Below, piece by piece: positions 48,785 to 58,293 of a stretch of 64,000 bases of DNA. The notes under the pieces were generated by a model. The model did no database searches. It was not told where the DNA came from and saw nothing but the letters and a program-made list of their open reading frames with translations. Source of the stretch: Segetibacter koreensis DSM 18137 (GTDB lineage: Bacteria > Bacteroidota > Bacteroidia > Chitinophagales > Chitinophagaceae); contig NZ_KB893359.1 in the NCBI RefSeq assembly GCF_000374045.1, positions 62,001-126,000 of the forward strand. The letters run 5' to 3'. The position numbers and the translations under genes were made by a program. Position 1 is the stretch's first letter; each line of letters starts with the position of its first letter.

Positions 48785-49202
48785 AAGCAATCGTTATTTT
48801 TTAAAATTTAGAAATTGAAAAGGGGTAAAAAATGTATTAGAATTCTACCTTCAGAGTGGTTGGAAATTCGACGGAAAAAGCACTTGTTAATTGTTCTATA
48901 AAATTAGAACTGATAATTTTGATCACTGTCCTGTTCTGTCATGCTCTCATCTTTTTATATAAAGAAAATTTAAATCAGTATTTTGTCTAAAGGAAACTAT
49001 TTTACATAGAAATAACCGTAGGTAAAAAAATACCAATTTTTATATATCACACTTTGTCCAAAACAATTAAAGGCAAAGGCGGAATGTAGATCTCCTTATG
49101 CTTGATTAAGACAAGATCATTTTGTGATCAATTCTTACTTGAAACGTAAGAGTAAAAACTTTAATCGAAGGAACAAGTTTATTCAACTTATTCGAAACAT
49201 AG
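48785..49202. other. Leader and promoter region of susC
   Basis: 418 bp between DUF1080 and susC, both minus. It holds operator-promoter B and then a leader of about 111 nt. The remaining 5' part (48960-49202) has no coding signal and no strong terminator for the DUF1080 gene, so some read-through from the upstream operon is possible. Confidence 0.5.
48899..48944 (-). promoter_or_regulatory. Operator-promoter B, in front of susC
   Basis: On the minus strand, half-sites CATGACAG and CAGGACAG (within 48925-48944, 10-bp period) are followed after exactly 18 nt by TAATTTTA (48906-48899). The predicted start point is about 48895. Same layout as sites A, C and D. Confidence 0.8.
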
Positions 49203-49976
49203 TTATAATTGCTTCAACCGAATGTTTCGATATTCAACTTTCATCGGTGGGCCAACATGTACTTGCACACCTAACAGTCCCTCTGATTTTCCATTTACTG
49301 TATCATTGTCCGTTACATCACTCATTAAAATGCCATTAATATAATGCTGTAAGTGATTGCCTTTTATAACGAGGTGACAAGTATTCCAATTCTCAGCGTG
49401 TATTTTAGTCTGTAATTCATCGGAACTACCTAATGAGCCGGTCACAGTTCTTTCTGTCCAGGCGTTGTTCTTAACATGATCCTTTAAAAAATCAGGAGAA
49501 TCTCCAGGAGGATTTACTGTTACTTTTTCTCCTCTGTACGCTAATGTGGTCCTTTGGCGTTCTTCGTAGTTTTGCCCTGTGTAGTGATTTGCGCCGTCAA
49601 TATCGGCCTGGTATCCCTTTAAAGCATGAGGCACATCCGTTAACTGAACACTCCGATAATTAATACCGCTATTTCCAGCTTTTGTTATTTTAAATTCAAG
49701 AGTCAGTTCAAAGTCAGCCGGCTTGCCGCCCTGCCATATGATAAATGAATTAGTTTTTAAAAGTGTAGAAGGTGTAATCTCTCCAACTAAATTTCCATTT
49801 TCTACCCGCCAATATGTTGGATCGCCTTCCCAGCCCTTAAGAGTTTTACCGTCAAAAATTTGTACAAAACCATTCTTATCTGCCTGATTTTGCGCTGAAG
49901 TTCTGCAGCTGCTGACCACTAACACCATCAGCATTATTCCCATTTGAACGAATTTAGAACTCACTTTTTTTAGCAT
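49203..49976 (-). CDS. DUF1080 (3-keto-disaccharide hydrolase-type) lipoprotein
   Basis: About 257 residues from ATG 49976; an upstream start at 50033 would put 19 residues before the signal. The signal is of lipoprotein type (lipobox LVVSSC, residues about 19-24), so it is exported and probably periplasmic or on a membrane. The concanavalin-like DUF1080 fold is seen in FVQIFDGKTLKGWEGDPTYWRVENGNLVGE, then ADFELTLEFKI and NSGINYRSV. PF06439 proteins are now known to act on 3-keto glycosides. It is the last gene of the six-gene oxidative operon that starts at 57473. Confidence 0.85.
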   Translation of the reverse strand: MLKKVSSKFVQMGIMLMVLVVSSCRTSAQNQADKNGFVQIFDGKTLKGWEGDPTYWRVENGNLVGEITPSTLLKTNSFIIWQGGKPADFELTLEFKITKAGNSGINYRSVQLTDVPHALKGYQADIDGANHYTGQNYEERQRTTLAYRGEKVTVNPPGDSPDFLKDHVKNNAWTERTVTGSLGSSDELQTKIHAENWNTCHLVIKGNHLQHYINGILMSDVTDNDTVNGKSEGLLGVQVHVGPPMKVEYRNIRLKQL

Positions 49977-50035
49977 TATTATTTGTTTTAGCAATATTAA
50001 TTTTATACCTGTAAATGATCCTGTTCCAGACATTT

Positions 50036-51199
50036 TCAGCTTGCAAAATCCTCAACACCTGTTTCTTTCCAACTTTTTGAAGACGCAGAGGTTAAAACTG
50101 CTTCACAAACTTTCTGAGTTTCAAGAGCGTCTTTAAATGTAGGAGCGCATGGCATTCCGGTTTCAAGGCTTTTTAAAAAATCAGCTACCTGGTGAACAAA
50201 AGAATGTTCATAACCAATAGACAATCCCGGTACCCACCATTTGTCCATATATGGTTGATCGCCGTCAGTAACATGAATGGTACGCCAGCCGCGAACGATA
50301 GAATCATCAGCGTGATCAAAATATTCAAGACGGTTAAGATCGTGTAAATCCCACCGTAGCGAAGCATGTTCGCCATTAATTTCAAATGTATATAAAGCTT
50401 TATGTCCCCGTGCATAACGGGTAGATTCGAAAAGGCCGAGAGAACCATTTTCAAAATGACAGTGAAAAATACAGGCATCATCTATACCTACTTTTTGTAC
50501 TTTGCCACTTGCCTGGTGTATCCGTTCTTTTACGAAAGTCTCTGTTACCGCAGAAACATCCACAATTCCCCCATTTAACCACATAGCAGTATCTATACAG
50601 TGAGCAAGCAAATCACCTGTTACACCTGAGCCCGCAGCATCTACATCAAGCCTCCATAAAGCCTCACCACCCTGGGGCAACTCCGGGTTAATTGTCCAGT
50701 CCTGCAAAAAGTTAGCACGGTAATGAAAAACGCGTCCCAATTTGCCTGAGTCGATAATTTGCTTAGCCAAAGTAACTGCGGGAATGCGGCGGTAATTGTA
50801 CCATACGGTATTCTTTACACCTGCCTTTTTTATAGCACCCACCATCTCTTCCGCCTCAGCTAATGTTCTTGCGAGAGGTTTCTCACAGAGAATCATTTTA
50901 CCCGCTTCTGCGGCAGCAATAGCAATTTCTGCATGCATATTATTAGGGGCGCAAATATCAACGGCGTCAATATCATCACGGGCGATAACTTTTTTCCAAT
51001 CTGTTTCGATAGACTCATAACCCCATTGATCAGCAAATGATCTGACTTTGTCTTCACTACGCGAACAAACAGCTTTTAATACCGGACGATACTCCAGTTC
51101 CGGAAAAAAATCACCAACGCGTTTATAACCGTTGGTATGAGTGCGACCCATAAAACCGCATCCGATTAAACCAATTCTTAATTCTTTCTTATTTCTCAT
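50036..51199 (-). CDS. Gfo/Idh/MocA-family sugar oxidoreductase
   Basis: 387 residues, NAD(P)-dependent. Rossmann loop [12 protein letters not shown] at about residues 9-20; the EKP motif is in [19 protein letters not shown]; a catalytic-type His/Lys region follows, and [21 protein letters not shown] carries the conserved D-x-x-x-W/H part. No Tat or Sec signal, so it is cytoplasmic. Such enzymes oxidise sugar hydroxyls, often at C3. It lies 59 bp upstream of the DUF1080 gene and 26 bp downstream of the TIM-barrel gene in one operon; a role in 3-keto-sugar formation or reduction is inferred. Confidence 0.9.
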   Translation of the reverse strand: MRNKKELRIGLIGCGFMGRTHTNGYKRVGDFFPELEYRPVLKAVCSRSEDKVRSFADQWGYESIETDWKKVIARDDIDAVDICAPNNMHAEIAIAAAEAGKMILCEKPLARTLAEAEEMVGAIKKAGVKNTVWYNYRRIPAVTLAKQIIDSGKLGRVFHYRANFLQDWTINPELPQGGEALWRLDVDAAGSGVTGDLLAHCIDTAMWLNGGIVDVSAVTETFVKERIHQASGKVQKVGIDDACIFHCHFENGSLGLFESTRYARGHKALYTFEINGEHASLRWDLHDLNRLEYFDHADDSIVRGWRTIHVTDGDQPYMDKWWVPGLSIGYEHSFVHQVADFLKSLETGMPCAPTFKDALETQKVCEAVLTSASSKSWKETGVEDFAS

Positions 51200-51225
51200 A
51201 TTATTTAAGATCTTAACAGTAAGTA

Positions 51226-52287
51226 TTAAAAAGTAGCCATAGCAGCTTGTTTTTCGGGTTCATACCAGCCGTGTTGCTGGCGAACTTTTATCATAATAGC
51301 GAGGATATCATTCCAGGTTTGTTGTCGCATCATCACTTCGTTTGCAAACATGCACCCGTCCCAACATATGTGTTTAAACTTTTTAGTAAGTTGACCATTT
51401 TCATCTCGTAACCAGTAACCAGCATCATGAGCAATATCAAGTTTTCCATTTGGATCGGTCGCCTGGCAATGTCTGCCTGTTTTATCGTGCGATCCTGAAC
51501 CAAATACTGTTCCGTCGTTTTGCGCCACGTGGAAATCTATTGTCCAAGGCCGAAGGGCTTTCGTAATAGTTTTAAGGCCGTCCTCCAATGTTTTACGATC
51601 ACTCCACTCAAAATTTTCAGGAAGAATACGGTCTTGAGGCCTGTTATAACCCAGCAGATAAAGTAAGGTATGCGCCATGTCGGCCTGAAAGCCCATGTTG
51701 GGACGATCAACAGCCTCTAAAGTCTCAACCATTGTTTTCCAACTATGCATACCACCCCAGCAAATTTCTCCTTCGGCAGCCAGCTTTTCGCCATAATCTG
51801 CGGCGACATCGCAGGCTTCCTGAAAAGTCTGAACTATGAGCTTTGAATTGTTAACCGGGTCAACCTCCCAGGTTTGAGGAGAACTGGCAGAGTCAATACG
51901 AATAACTCCGTAATGCCGTACCCCATATTCGCGGAGCTTCTGACCAAAATGGCAAGATTTACGAACCATTTCAACAAATTGAGCACGTTCTTCTTTACTT
52001 CCCATAGCCGGTCCGCCCCATATTGGAGCCACAAGACTTCCTATATTTAGATTAAAACCAGCAACTTTTTCTGCTAGCTTTTTTATTTCGTCATCTGAAC
52101 AGTCAATATTAATATGAGGCTCGAGCAGGCCTATATCGATTCCATCAAATTTAACCCCATCTACCTCAGCAGCAGCAGTCATTTGAAGCATTGTATCGAA
52201 AGAAATAGGTGGTTCGGAACCAGCCCCTTTTCCTACAATGCCAGGCCAGGTAGCATTGTGTAGTTTAGGATAATTATTGTCTTGCAT
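51226..52287 (-). CDS. TIM-barrel sugar isomerase/epimerase (AP endonuclease 2 family)
   Basis: 353 residues, xylose-isomerase-like barrel. Metal-binding acid/His residues are suggested by [42 protein letters not shown] and [18 protein letters not shown]. In 3-keto-sugar clusters a barrel of this type isomerises or epimerises keto sugars. It lies between the Gfo/Idh/MocA gene (26 bp) and the cupin gene (63 bp). Reaction unknown; an epimerase/isomerase on an oxidised sugar is the best inference. Confidence 0.85.
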   Translation of the reverse strand: MQDNNYPKLHNATWPGIVGKGAGSEPPISFDTMLQMTAAAEVDGVKFDGIDIGLLEPHINIDCSDDEIKKLAEKVAGFNLNIGSLVAPIWGGPAMGSKEERAQFVEMVRKSCHFGQKLREYGVRHYGVIRIDSASSPQTWEVDPVNNSKLIVQTFQEACDVAADYGEKLAAEGEICWGGMHSWKTMVETLEAVDRPNMGFQADMAHTLLYLLGYNRPQDRILPENFEWSDRKTLEDGLKTITKALRPWTIDFHVAQNDGTVFGSGSHDKTGRHCQATDPNGKLDIAHDAGYWLRDENGQLTKKFKHICWDGCMFANEVMMRQQTWNDILAIMIKVRQQHGWYEPEKQAAMATF

Positions 52288-52350
52288 TTCGTTAGATTAT
52301 TTTCAGTGTTTAAAGTATTAGATAACTTTTTTTGAAAAAATACTGATTCA

Positions 52351-53574
52351 TTATAAAACAAGATCGGGATTTCCCGGACCGAAATGTTTGAGCATAACAA
52401 TGGGATCAGTGGAGGAAAGGTTAGCTATTTTAACTCCCTCGATAGCAGCTTTCTCACTTACAAAAAATTCATCGTTAGTAAGTTGTCCATAACGAATCAA
52501 TGCCGGAGTTTCAATATCCCACACTCCCATTTTTCCATGCCCCTGCATCATAATCAAGCCGTAAGCGGCACTGTCTTTAATAATAACCGTTGCACCAGGT
52601 TGAATGGTAAGTTCCTTCGCACTAAACGCATCTGATTTATAACAAACCCAATTTTCTGTGTATCCTTCTGCCTGCATTTCATTTTCCGGTTTTACTGGTA
52701 TCGGCTTCATAAATCTTGTTGCCAAAATATCCGGATTCGTATTAAGGTCCCAATCAATTACCTCCATCAATTGATCGTAATCACCCACTCTTTCCGGTGG
52801 CGTACCGTTCCATAACAATTCCTCAGGAATGATTGCTTCATTTACTAATGATTGGTACATTGCAAAAACATCAGAAGCTTTCTGCGGTTCGTAAGTACAC
52901 ATACTTCCGGGAGCATGCAACATTCCGGGTGGAACATCCCAACCCGTCCCGGGTTCCAGACGGAAAGCCTGGGAATAGTTCGTAATTTTATTATCTCCTT
53001 TCGTAAAGTTTACCAGGCACTCACGAATTTCTTCTTTTGTAGTACCCGGGGCAATCCCAAAAAAGGTATATGGAAAATCTCCACCATGATTATTTAATTG
53101 CGGTGGAAAATAATATGCTTCCGGTTTACCCATTTGGCCTATCAGTGCAGCATGCTCGTCATTGTGATGGATATGGTGTGGAAGAGGTCCCATATTGTCA
53201 AAAAACTTAGAGTACATTGGCCAGCCCTGGTGTTCATCCCACAATCTTTCTCCAATCAATTCACCCTTCAGCTCGTCTATTGCATCCTTCAATAATATTT
53301 TTACTTCTTTATCTCCGTCATTAAATACCACCTGGCTTAACCCTTCATTTTCACCTGTAAGAGGACCGTTTTTGGCCGGTGTTGTAGAAGACAGCCAACG
53401 CTCGTCAATACCACCCCTTTGCCCGCCTAACACATAATAGTCATCGGGGTGCAACTTGATTCTTCGGCCGGGAACACAAAATGAACGTGGTACCCAGGTT
53501 GGAGCCAAACGTAAAATTCCTTGCCCCTGTTCCAATGCTTTTTCAGCTAAACTTATTTTTTCGGCAGTTTCCAT
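52351..53574 (-). CDS. Cupin protein, phosphomannose-isomerase-like
   Basis: 407 residues with two cupin-like halves. The N-terminal half carries a dense metal motif HHIHHNDEHAAL (about 136-147), and later PPGMLHAPGSMCTYEP supplies a Pro-x-x-x-His typical of type I mannose-6-phosphate isomerase-like cupins. No signal peptide. It is not a canonical ManA. As part of the operon with an epimerase and an oxidoreductase it is probably a sugar isomerase; I cannot name the substrate. Confidence 0.75.
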   Translation of the reverse strand: METAEKISLAEKALEQGQGILRLAPTWVPRSFCVPGRRIKLHPDDYYVLGGQRGGIDERWLSSTTPAKNGPLTGENEGLSQVVFNDGDKEVKILLKDAIDELKGELIGERLWDEHQGWPMYSKFFDNMGPLPHHIHHNDEHAALIGQMGKPEAYYFPPQLNNHGGDFPYTFFGIAPGTTKEEIRECLVNFTKGDNKITNYSQAFRLEPGTGWDVPPGMLHAPGSMCTYEPQKASDVFAMYQSLVNEAIIPEELLWNGTPPERVGDYDQLMEVIDWDLNTNPDILATRFMKPIPVKPENEMQAEGYTENWVCYKSDAFSAKELTIQPGATVIIKDSAAYGLIMMQGHGKMGVWDIETPALIRYGQLTNDEFFVSEKAAIEGVKIANLSSTDPIVMLKHFGPGNPDLVL

Positions 53575-53593
53575 TTGAAACGATTTTTAACAG

Positions 53594-54661
53594 TTAACCT
53601 AAATTGTTTTTTTTAAGAAATTCCTTGATTTTCTCTTTACTTTCCAGCACTTCAATTTCAATGTCGTACGACCTTGTTTCAGCTGGTTGCAAAATAATAA
53701 GTTCCTTTTGCTCCCTTGCCTTTGCTTGCCCTATTGGGGGGTGCGTTCCCGGCTCAAGACCAGTTACATATTCACCTTTGCCCCAGTGTTGCCAGTTCGT
53801 CATCCAAGGCAATTGCGTTTTCTGATATTTCAATTCTAATGCAAGACCAATGTTGGAGTTGTAAAGCCCACATGTGCATTGACCAGAACTATCAGGTACG
53901 GAATTGATAAAAGCAACTGCTTCTCCATGGCCATTATGATCTTCAAGAGGCGAAGGACACTTATGAAACTCGTATCCGTCCCTAAATATTTTGTTGTTTA
54001 TACCGCCTTCTCTCGGTTGCCATTCGCCTTGCCATATTATTTCTGTTCCTTCATCTACCAACGGCCAGCCAAAATTGAAATGGTATAGCAACATGTGGGG
54101 TGCTGGCATATTTCCTCTATTAATAACTTCATCATGAATTCGCAGAGTTGCCTCTCCAAGCGTTGCGGATATTGTCCTTTTTATTTCAAGGTTAGGTCCG
54201 AGTACCTGTGTTTGCTTTATTCTGCCCGTTATACTCATGTCCATTTTACCTGCTACAGGATCAGGCTGGATAATTGATTCAAGGTCTGCAGGAATATTGC
54301 TGACCTGATCATGAAGGCCGCGTGAACCAAATTCGTCACTCTCAGGCCCTCCAACATGCGTCAATCCGCAAGTGGTTAACAACCCGCCTCCAAATGTTTT
54401 AAGCCAATCTATGCCCTGGTTTGAAAACCGCTCTGGAGCCGTTATTCCTGAATGGCTTAACCACGCAATGCTGTGCTGATTGTAAAAAGCATCCGCAATA
54501 TCCATCCCCCGATCGAGTACAACTTTAAAACGTAAACCTGTTCCGGTATTGATCCAGGCGATGCGGGTTCCGCGGCCTGCACCATTATCAAGTACAGAAG
54601 TTTCTATACCTCCAAGTTGCGCAGTGTTGGATATTTTATTGCGCCAGTTTTCAGAAATCAA
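53594..54661 (-). CDS. DUF4432-family aldose 1-epimerase-like protein
   Basis: 355 residues, galactose-mutarotase-like beta-sandwich. LRFKVVLDRGMDIADAFYNQHSIAWLSHSG at the front and FGGGLLTTCGLTHVGGP are hallmarks of DUF4432; His in MLLYHFNFGWPLVD and Glu in TGLEPGTHPP fit the general acid/base pair of mutarotases. No signal, so cytoplasmic. It lies 64 bp downstream of the heme-protein gene and 19 bp upstream of the cupin gene, second in the operon. It may equilibrate anomers of the sugar processed there. Confidence 0.82.
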   Translation of the reverse strand: MISENWRNKISNTAQLGGIETSVLDNGAGRGTRIAWINTGTGLRFKVVLDRGMDIADAFYNQHSIAWLSHSGITAPERFSNQGIDWLKTFGGGLLTTCGLTHVGGPESDEFGSRGLHDQVSNIPADLESIIQPDPVAGKMDMSITGRIKQTQVLGPNLEIKRTISATLGEATLRIHDEVINRGNMPAPHMLLYHFNFGWPLVDEGTEIIWQGEWQPREGGINNKIFRDGYEFHKCPSPLEDHNGHGEAVAFINSVPDSSGQCTCGLYNSNIGLALELKYQKTQLPWMTNWQHWGKGEYVTGLEPGTHPPIGQAKAREQKELIILQPAETRSYDIEIEVLESKEKIKEFLKKNNLG

Positions 54662-54725
54662 ACTTTATCTCCTTCTTCCTTTAATTAATGATAAAATCCA
54701 TCAAAAGATATTAAAACGCTAACAC

Positions 54726-57473
54726 TTATTTCTTATTTACTGCTAAGGTTTTTTTACCTGAAAAAATAGTATCCTGCGCATTACCTCCGGATTTCAAATA
54801 AGCCAATAAGTCTCTTAACTCTTCAGGATTTAACCTGTTTATCAACCCGGGAAGCATTGGAGATACATCAGATAGTTTTGTCCGCGCTACATCTTTCTTC
54901 AGCACTTCTCTTGTCGTTTGGGGTGAGAAAGGGTTTTGAGAAATAACGTATTTATCATTGTCCTGGCTGATCATTCTACCTACAACCGATCCACCCTCTT
55001 TAAGGTAAAATACGGTAGCTCCATATTGATCTGAAATGGTCTTATTTGGATGGATGATTGCTTCGAGCATATCATTATAAGAAAAACGAGTACCTAACTG
55101 GGTAAGATCAGGACCTGCAACGCCGCCTTCACCTTTCATAGTGTGACATGAAATACACAGTGAAGATGCAAACATTGCTTTTCCGCTTTCGAAATTTCTA
55201 TTTGTAATACCGCTATCAACAACCTTCATAGCTTCCTCTACAGTCCAATTTCTTCCCGGTCCTTTTGGCTGAATGGTTGAGTTAGCAAGGTAGGTACCGT
55301 TTTGACCCACTAAAGAATCACCTGAAACAGTGTTATAGTGAGCAAACTGATCTTTAGGAACATTAGCAAGGGCATTTTTACGAGCCAAATTAACAAAGCC
55401 GATAAAACTGTGGCCTCCCTTATACTCAAATGCGGTGTAGAACCATTTAAAATATTTATCCTGAAGCTCAGGTGTCCATCCTGTTTTAGCCTGGCTTAAT
55501 ACTGTTGCATAGTAAGTCTGCTGTGCAGGAGGAACTTTTGAAAGCATTCCGGCAATATCAAGTCCATATTGAGGATTTCTAAGTATGAGGTCTGAAGATT
55601 GAGTAAGCGTACTTTGATTTGTATTATCGTCTTTTGCTGTGGCAAGTAAATTCATTGTTTTTTCTACAGCCTGAGGTGCGCCAATATAAACGAGAACTTT
55701 ACTTAATTCGCGATTCAGTTCATTTGTTTTTGCAGGGTACTGCGGATTAAGGTATGCAGATACAGCAGCAAGTTCTGCCGCATCAGGCTTACCCATGCGG
55801 GCAAAAATCAGCTCAAAGGCCCTGGCAAGATCAACCTGCTGTGCATCTGAAAGCTTAGAAAAATCAATACTCGTAAGAGCCTTTGTCAACTGGCTTTTTA
55901 CAGCAGGATTCCCGGTGCGTGCAAGGGCAATCGCAGCCTGAGTTAAAATGACGGGATCTTTTTCATTTAAAGCCCTATCCTGCCATTGGTTTACCGGCTG
56001 ATTTTCGATAGCAACACGTGCAGCAAAACGGATAAATCTATCGCTATTATTTAAATAGGGCCATGCAAAATCAACTGCTCCGGCTTTCGCTCCGCCATGG
56101 TATGATTCAAGTTTTCTACGGATATTTACCTGGTCATTAGGTTCTGTAGCTGCCAAAGCTTGAGTATTATCAGCATTGTCTTTATAATAAACACGGTAAA
56201 GATCAGATTCGAGTTTGCGGCCGCCAGTTAAAAAATACATAGCGCCATCAGGACCTATTACGCCATCGGTAAGAGGCAAAGGTGAACCAGAAACAAACTC
56301 TTCTCCTTTTGCTTTATATGAAGCTCCTTCACGGTCAAGGTTTATTGCATAAATAATTCCAAAGCTCCAGTCAAAAGCAAACAAAGAGTTTTTGTATTTG
56401 TCAGGAAAATGAGCAGTTTCTCCATTGAAAAAACTGGTAGGAGACCCCTGGCCAACATTTACAACAGGCGGCAGGTTGTCCGGGTAAGCCGGTGACCATT
56501 TTTCTGTACCCGGGCGCCATCCAAATTCACTTCCACTTGTTACATGACATATTCTTGTAGGGCGATACCAAGGAAGTCCGAAATCCCATTCCATATCTGA
56601 GTCATAAGCAAACATTTCGCCTTCGCGGTTAAAAGTCAGATCGAAAGGATTACGGAAACCTGAACTGATCAGTTCCCAATTATTTCCTGTTGAGTCCATA
56701 TGAGCTATCCAGCCTCCATGATTTCCCACCGTGTTATCATGACCGTTAGGGTCCCTGATTAATGGCATTAGGTTATCGATCTGGCCATAAGACGCACTTC
56801 TGTAAGAATCCATTTTAGGGATATCAGTAAAGTTTCCCGCTATTATATAGATGGATTTTTTATCAGGAGACAAAACAGGGTTATGTGGTCCATGCTCGCC
56901 CTCTCCTTTTAAGGCTTTGATCAAAGTGATCTTATCATATTGGTCATCATGGTTCATATCCTGCAGACGGTAAAGGCCACTTCTTCTTTCGAGCGTAGTA
57001 TCGCCTTCGTCGTTTACCATTACATAAAGGCTGTTAAAAGCATACAGTAAACCATGTGCAAAACCGATTTTCATTTTGGCGGTATCACCTGCTACCTGTA
57101 TATCGAGTTTTTGAACCTGCACTTTAGCTGTGTTGGTATCTGAGCCTACAGGAGGTATGGTAATACGATACAAACCGCCGTACTGATCACACGTTATCAT
57201 TCTCCCCTTGTCGTCAAAAGTCATAGCTACCCAAGAGCCCTGGTCATGCTCGCCAGGACTATATAAATGATCGGCATGAAAACCTGATGGCAGTTTTAAC
57301 TTAGCAATTTTAGGATCCTTTGAAACTTCTGTATCAGTATTTTCATTTTTAGCATTGTTGCATGAAAAGGAAATAAGGACAGAAATTGTCACGGCTAACA
57401 TCACCGCTTGTTTTTTCCCCATAAAAAAACTTTGTAAAGATCTTGTTCCCATAGCAATTCGTTTTCTACTCAT
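54726..57473 (-). CDS. Membrane-bound heme-binding beta-propeller lipoprotein (PVC-type CxxCH protein)
   Basis: 915 residues. The signal is a lipoprotein type: MLAVTISVLISFSC with a lipobox Cys near residue 38. A start at ATG 57422 (residue 18) is also possible. Domains in order: a glucose/sorbosone-dehydrogenase-like six-bladed propeller (about 50-430), a helical HEAT-type middle (about 450-720), and a C-terminal c-type cytochrome with CISCH at about 773-777 and its distal Met in VSPMLPGL. Such fusions occur in Planctomycetota/Verrucomicrobiota and in some Bacteroidota. It probably carries electrons from a sugar oxidation at the periplasmic face. First gene of the operon of promoter C. Confidence 0.85.
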   Translation of the reverse strand: MSRKRIAMGTRSLQSFFMGKKQAVMLAVTISVLISFSCNNAKNENTDTEVSKDPKIAKLKLPSGFHADHLYSPGEHDQGSWVAMTFDDKGRMITCDQYGGLYRITIPPVGSDTNTAKVQVQKLDIQVAGDTAKMKIGFAHGLLYAFNSLYVMVNDEGDTTLERRSGLYRLQDMNHDDQYDKITLIKALKGEGEHGPHNPVLSPDKKSIYIIAGNFTDIPKMDSYRSASYGQIDNLMPLIRDPNGHDNTVGNHGGWIAHMDSTGNNWELISSGFRNPFDLTFNREGEMFAYDSDMEWDFGLPWYRPTRICHVTSGSEFGWRPGTEKWSPAYPDNLPPVVNVGQGSPTSFFNGETAHFPDKYKNSLFAFDWSFGIIYAINLDREGASYKAKGEEFVSGSPLPLTDGVIGPDGAMYFLTGGRKLESDLYRVYYKDNADNTQALAATEPNDQVNIRRKLESYHGGAKAGAVDFAWPYLNNSDRFIRFAARVAIENQPVNQWQDRALNEKDPVILTQAAIALARTGNPAVKSQLTKALTSIDFSKLSDAQQVDLARAFELIFARMGKPDAAELAAVSAYLNPQYPAKTNELNRELSKVLVYIGAPQAVEKTMNLLATAKDDNTNQSTLTQSSDLILRNPQYGLDIAGMLSKVPPAQQTYYATVLSQAKTGWTPELQDKYFKWFYTAFEYKGGHSFIGFVNLARKNALANVPKDQFAHYNTVSGDSLVGQNGTYLANSTIQPKGPGRNWTVEEAMKVVDSGITNRNFESGKAMFASSLCISCHTMKGEGGVAGPDLTQLGTRFSYNDMLEAIIHPNKTISDQYGATVFYLKEGGSVVGRMISQDNDKYVISQNPFSPQTTREVLKKDVARTKLSDVSPMLPGLINRLNPEELRDLLAYLKSGGNAQDTIFSGKKTLAVNKK

Positions 57474-58293
57474 AGTATTCTTTTTAGTTGATTTTCTTCA
57501 AATCTCTGTAAAATCCAACCCTTCAATGCTGTTGTTATGCAAGCAGTGAAATGGGGATGTAAATTGAAAGTTGCGCAGGTAATAATGTCATAGGATAATT
57601 ATAATCCCATTGTTTTCTTAATAGCAGTTGCCCTATTGAGAATCATATTATTTCCAAAGTAATTTTAACTATACAGAAATTTGAAATATTTGCTGTTTTT
57701 TAAGTTCCATTTATTCAATAAACAATTAAAAGTATAGCGTTTTAGCTAAAGGTTTTTGTAGGTGACTATTAACAAGTTGCCAGGCATATATAAATTTAAA
57801 TCTTGCCTGTTTTAAGCAATTACAGTAACCTATTATTCATTATCGTTCCAGAAGATGTGCACAAAAAATGCGAAAGCAAATTAAATACGGAACTCTTTTC
57901 AAATGAGATCGCAACATATTTAATTGAGGACGTCAATTTTTTCATACAGCAATCGTTTTAAATTTTTATAAACTTATATACTCCGTTTTGTTCAGCTGTC
58001 CTGAACTATCCTGCTATAGCTGCTCAACATCTCACGAATATAAAGGTTGAAATAACATAAGTATGCATACAACTATTACTAACATGTATAATTCCTTTAT
58101 ACTTCTTATCCAATTTATTACGAATTTAAACCTTGTTTTAATTAAGTAATTTTTGATTACGATTTTAAGCAGGTTAGCAGCGGTCTTTCAAACTCGCCAT
58201 CTACACACAGCAACACCCTTTCCGTTGCTAATTTAAAAAGATCAATTGATTTAATAATCAAACAATTTCAATCATAGAAAGATTCTTCTAAGA
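57474..58293. other. Long leader and promoter region before the heme-protein operon
   Basis: 820 bp without a supported gene. Promoter C lies at 57969-58014, and from its start point (about 57965) the transcript would have a leader of about 490 nt before ATG 57473. The upstream part (58030-58293) holds a weak 6-bp hairpin (about 58205-58225) that may help end the FG-GAP transcript. No small reading frame stands out. Confidence 0.5.
57969..58014 (-). promoter_or_regulatory. Operator-promoter C, in front of the heme-protein operon
   Basis: On the minus strand, half-sites CAGGATAG and CAGGACAG (within 57995-58014, 10-bp period) are followed after exactly 18 nt by TAAGTTTA (57976-57969). Both half-sites share CAGG, which supports a direct rather than an inverted repeat. 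Same layout as A, B and D. Confidence 0.8.

Noticed and set aside
48946-48960. Third half-site next to operator B (CTCTCATC)
   Set aside because: It is off the 10-bp period and has two mismatches.
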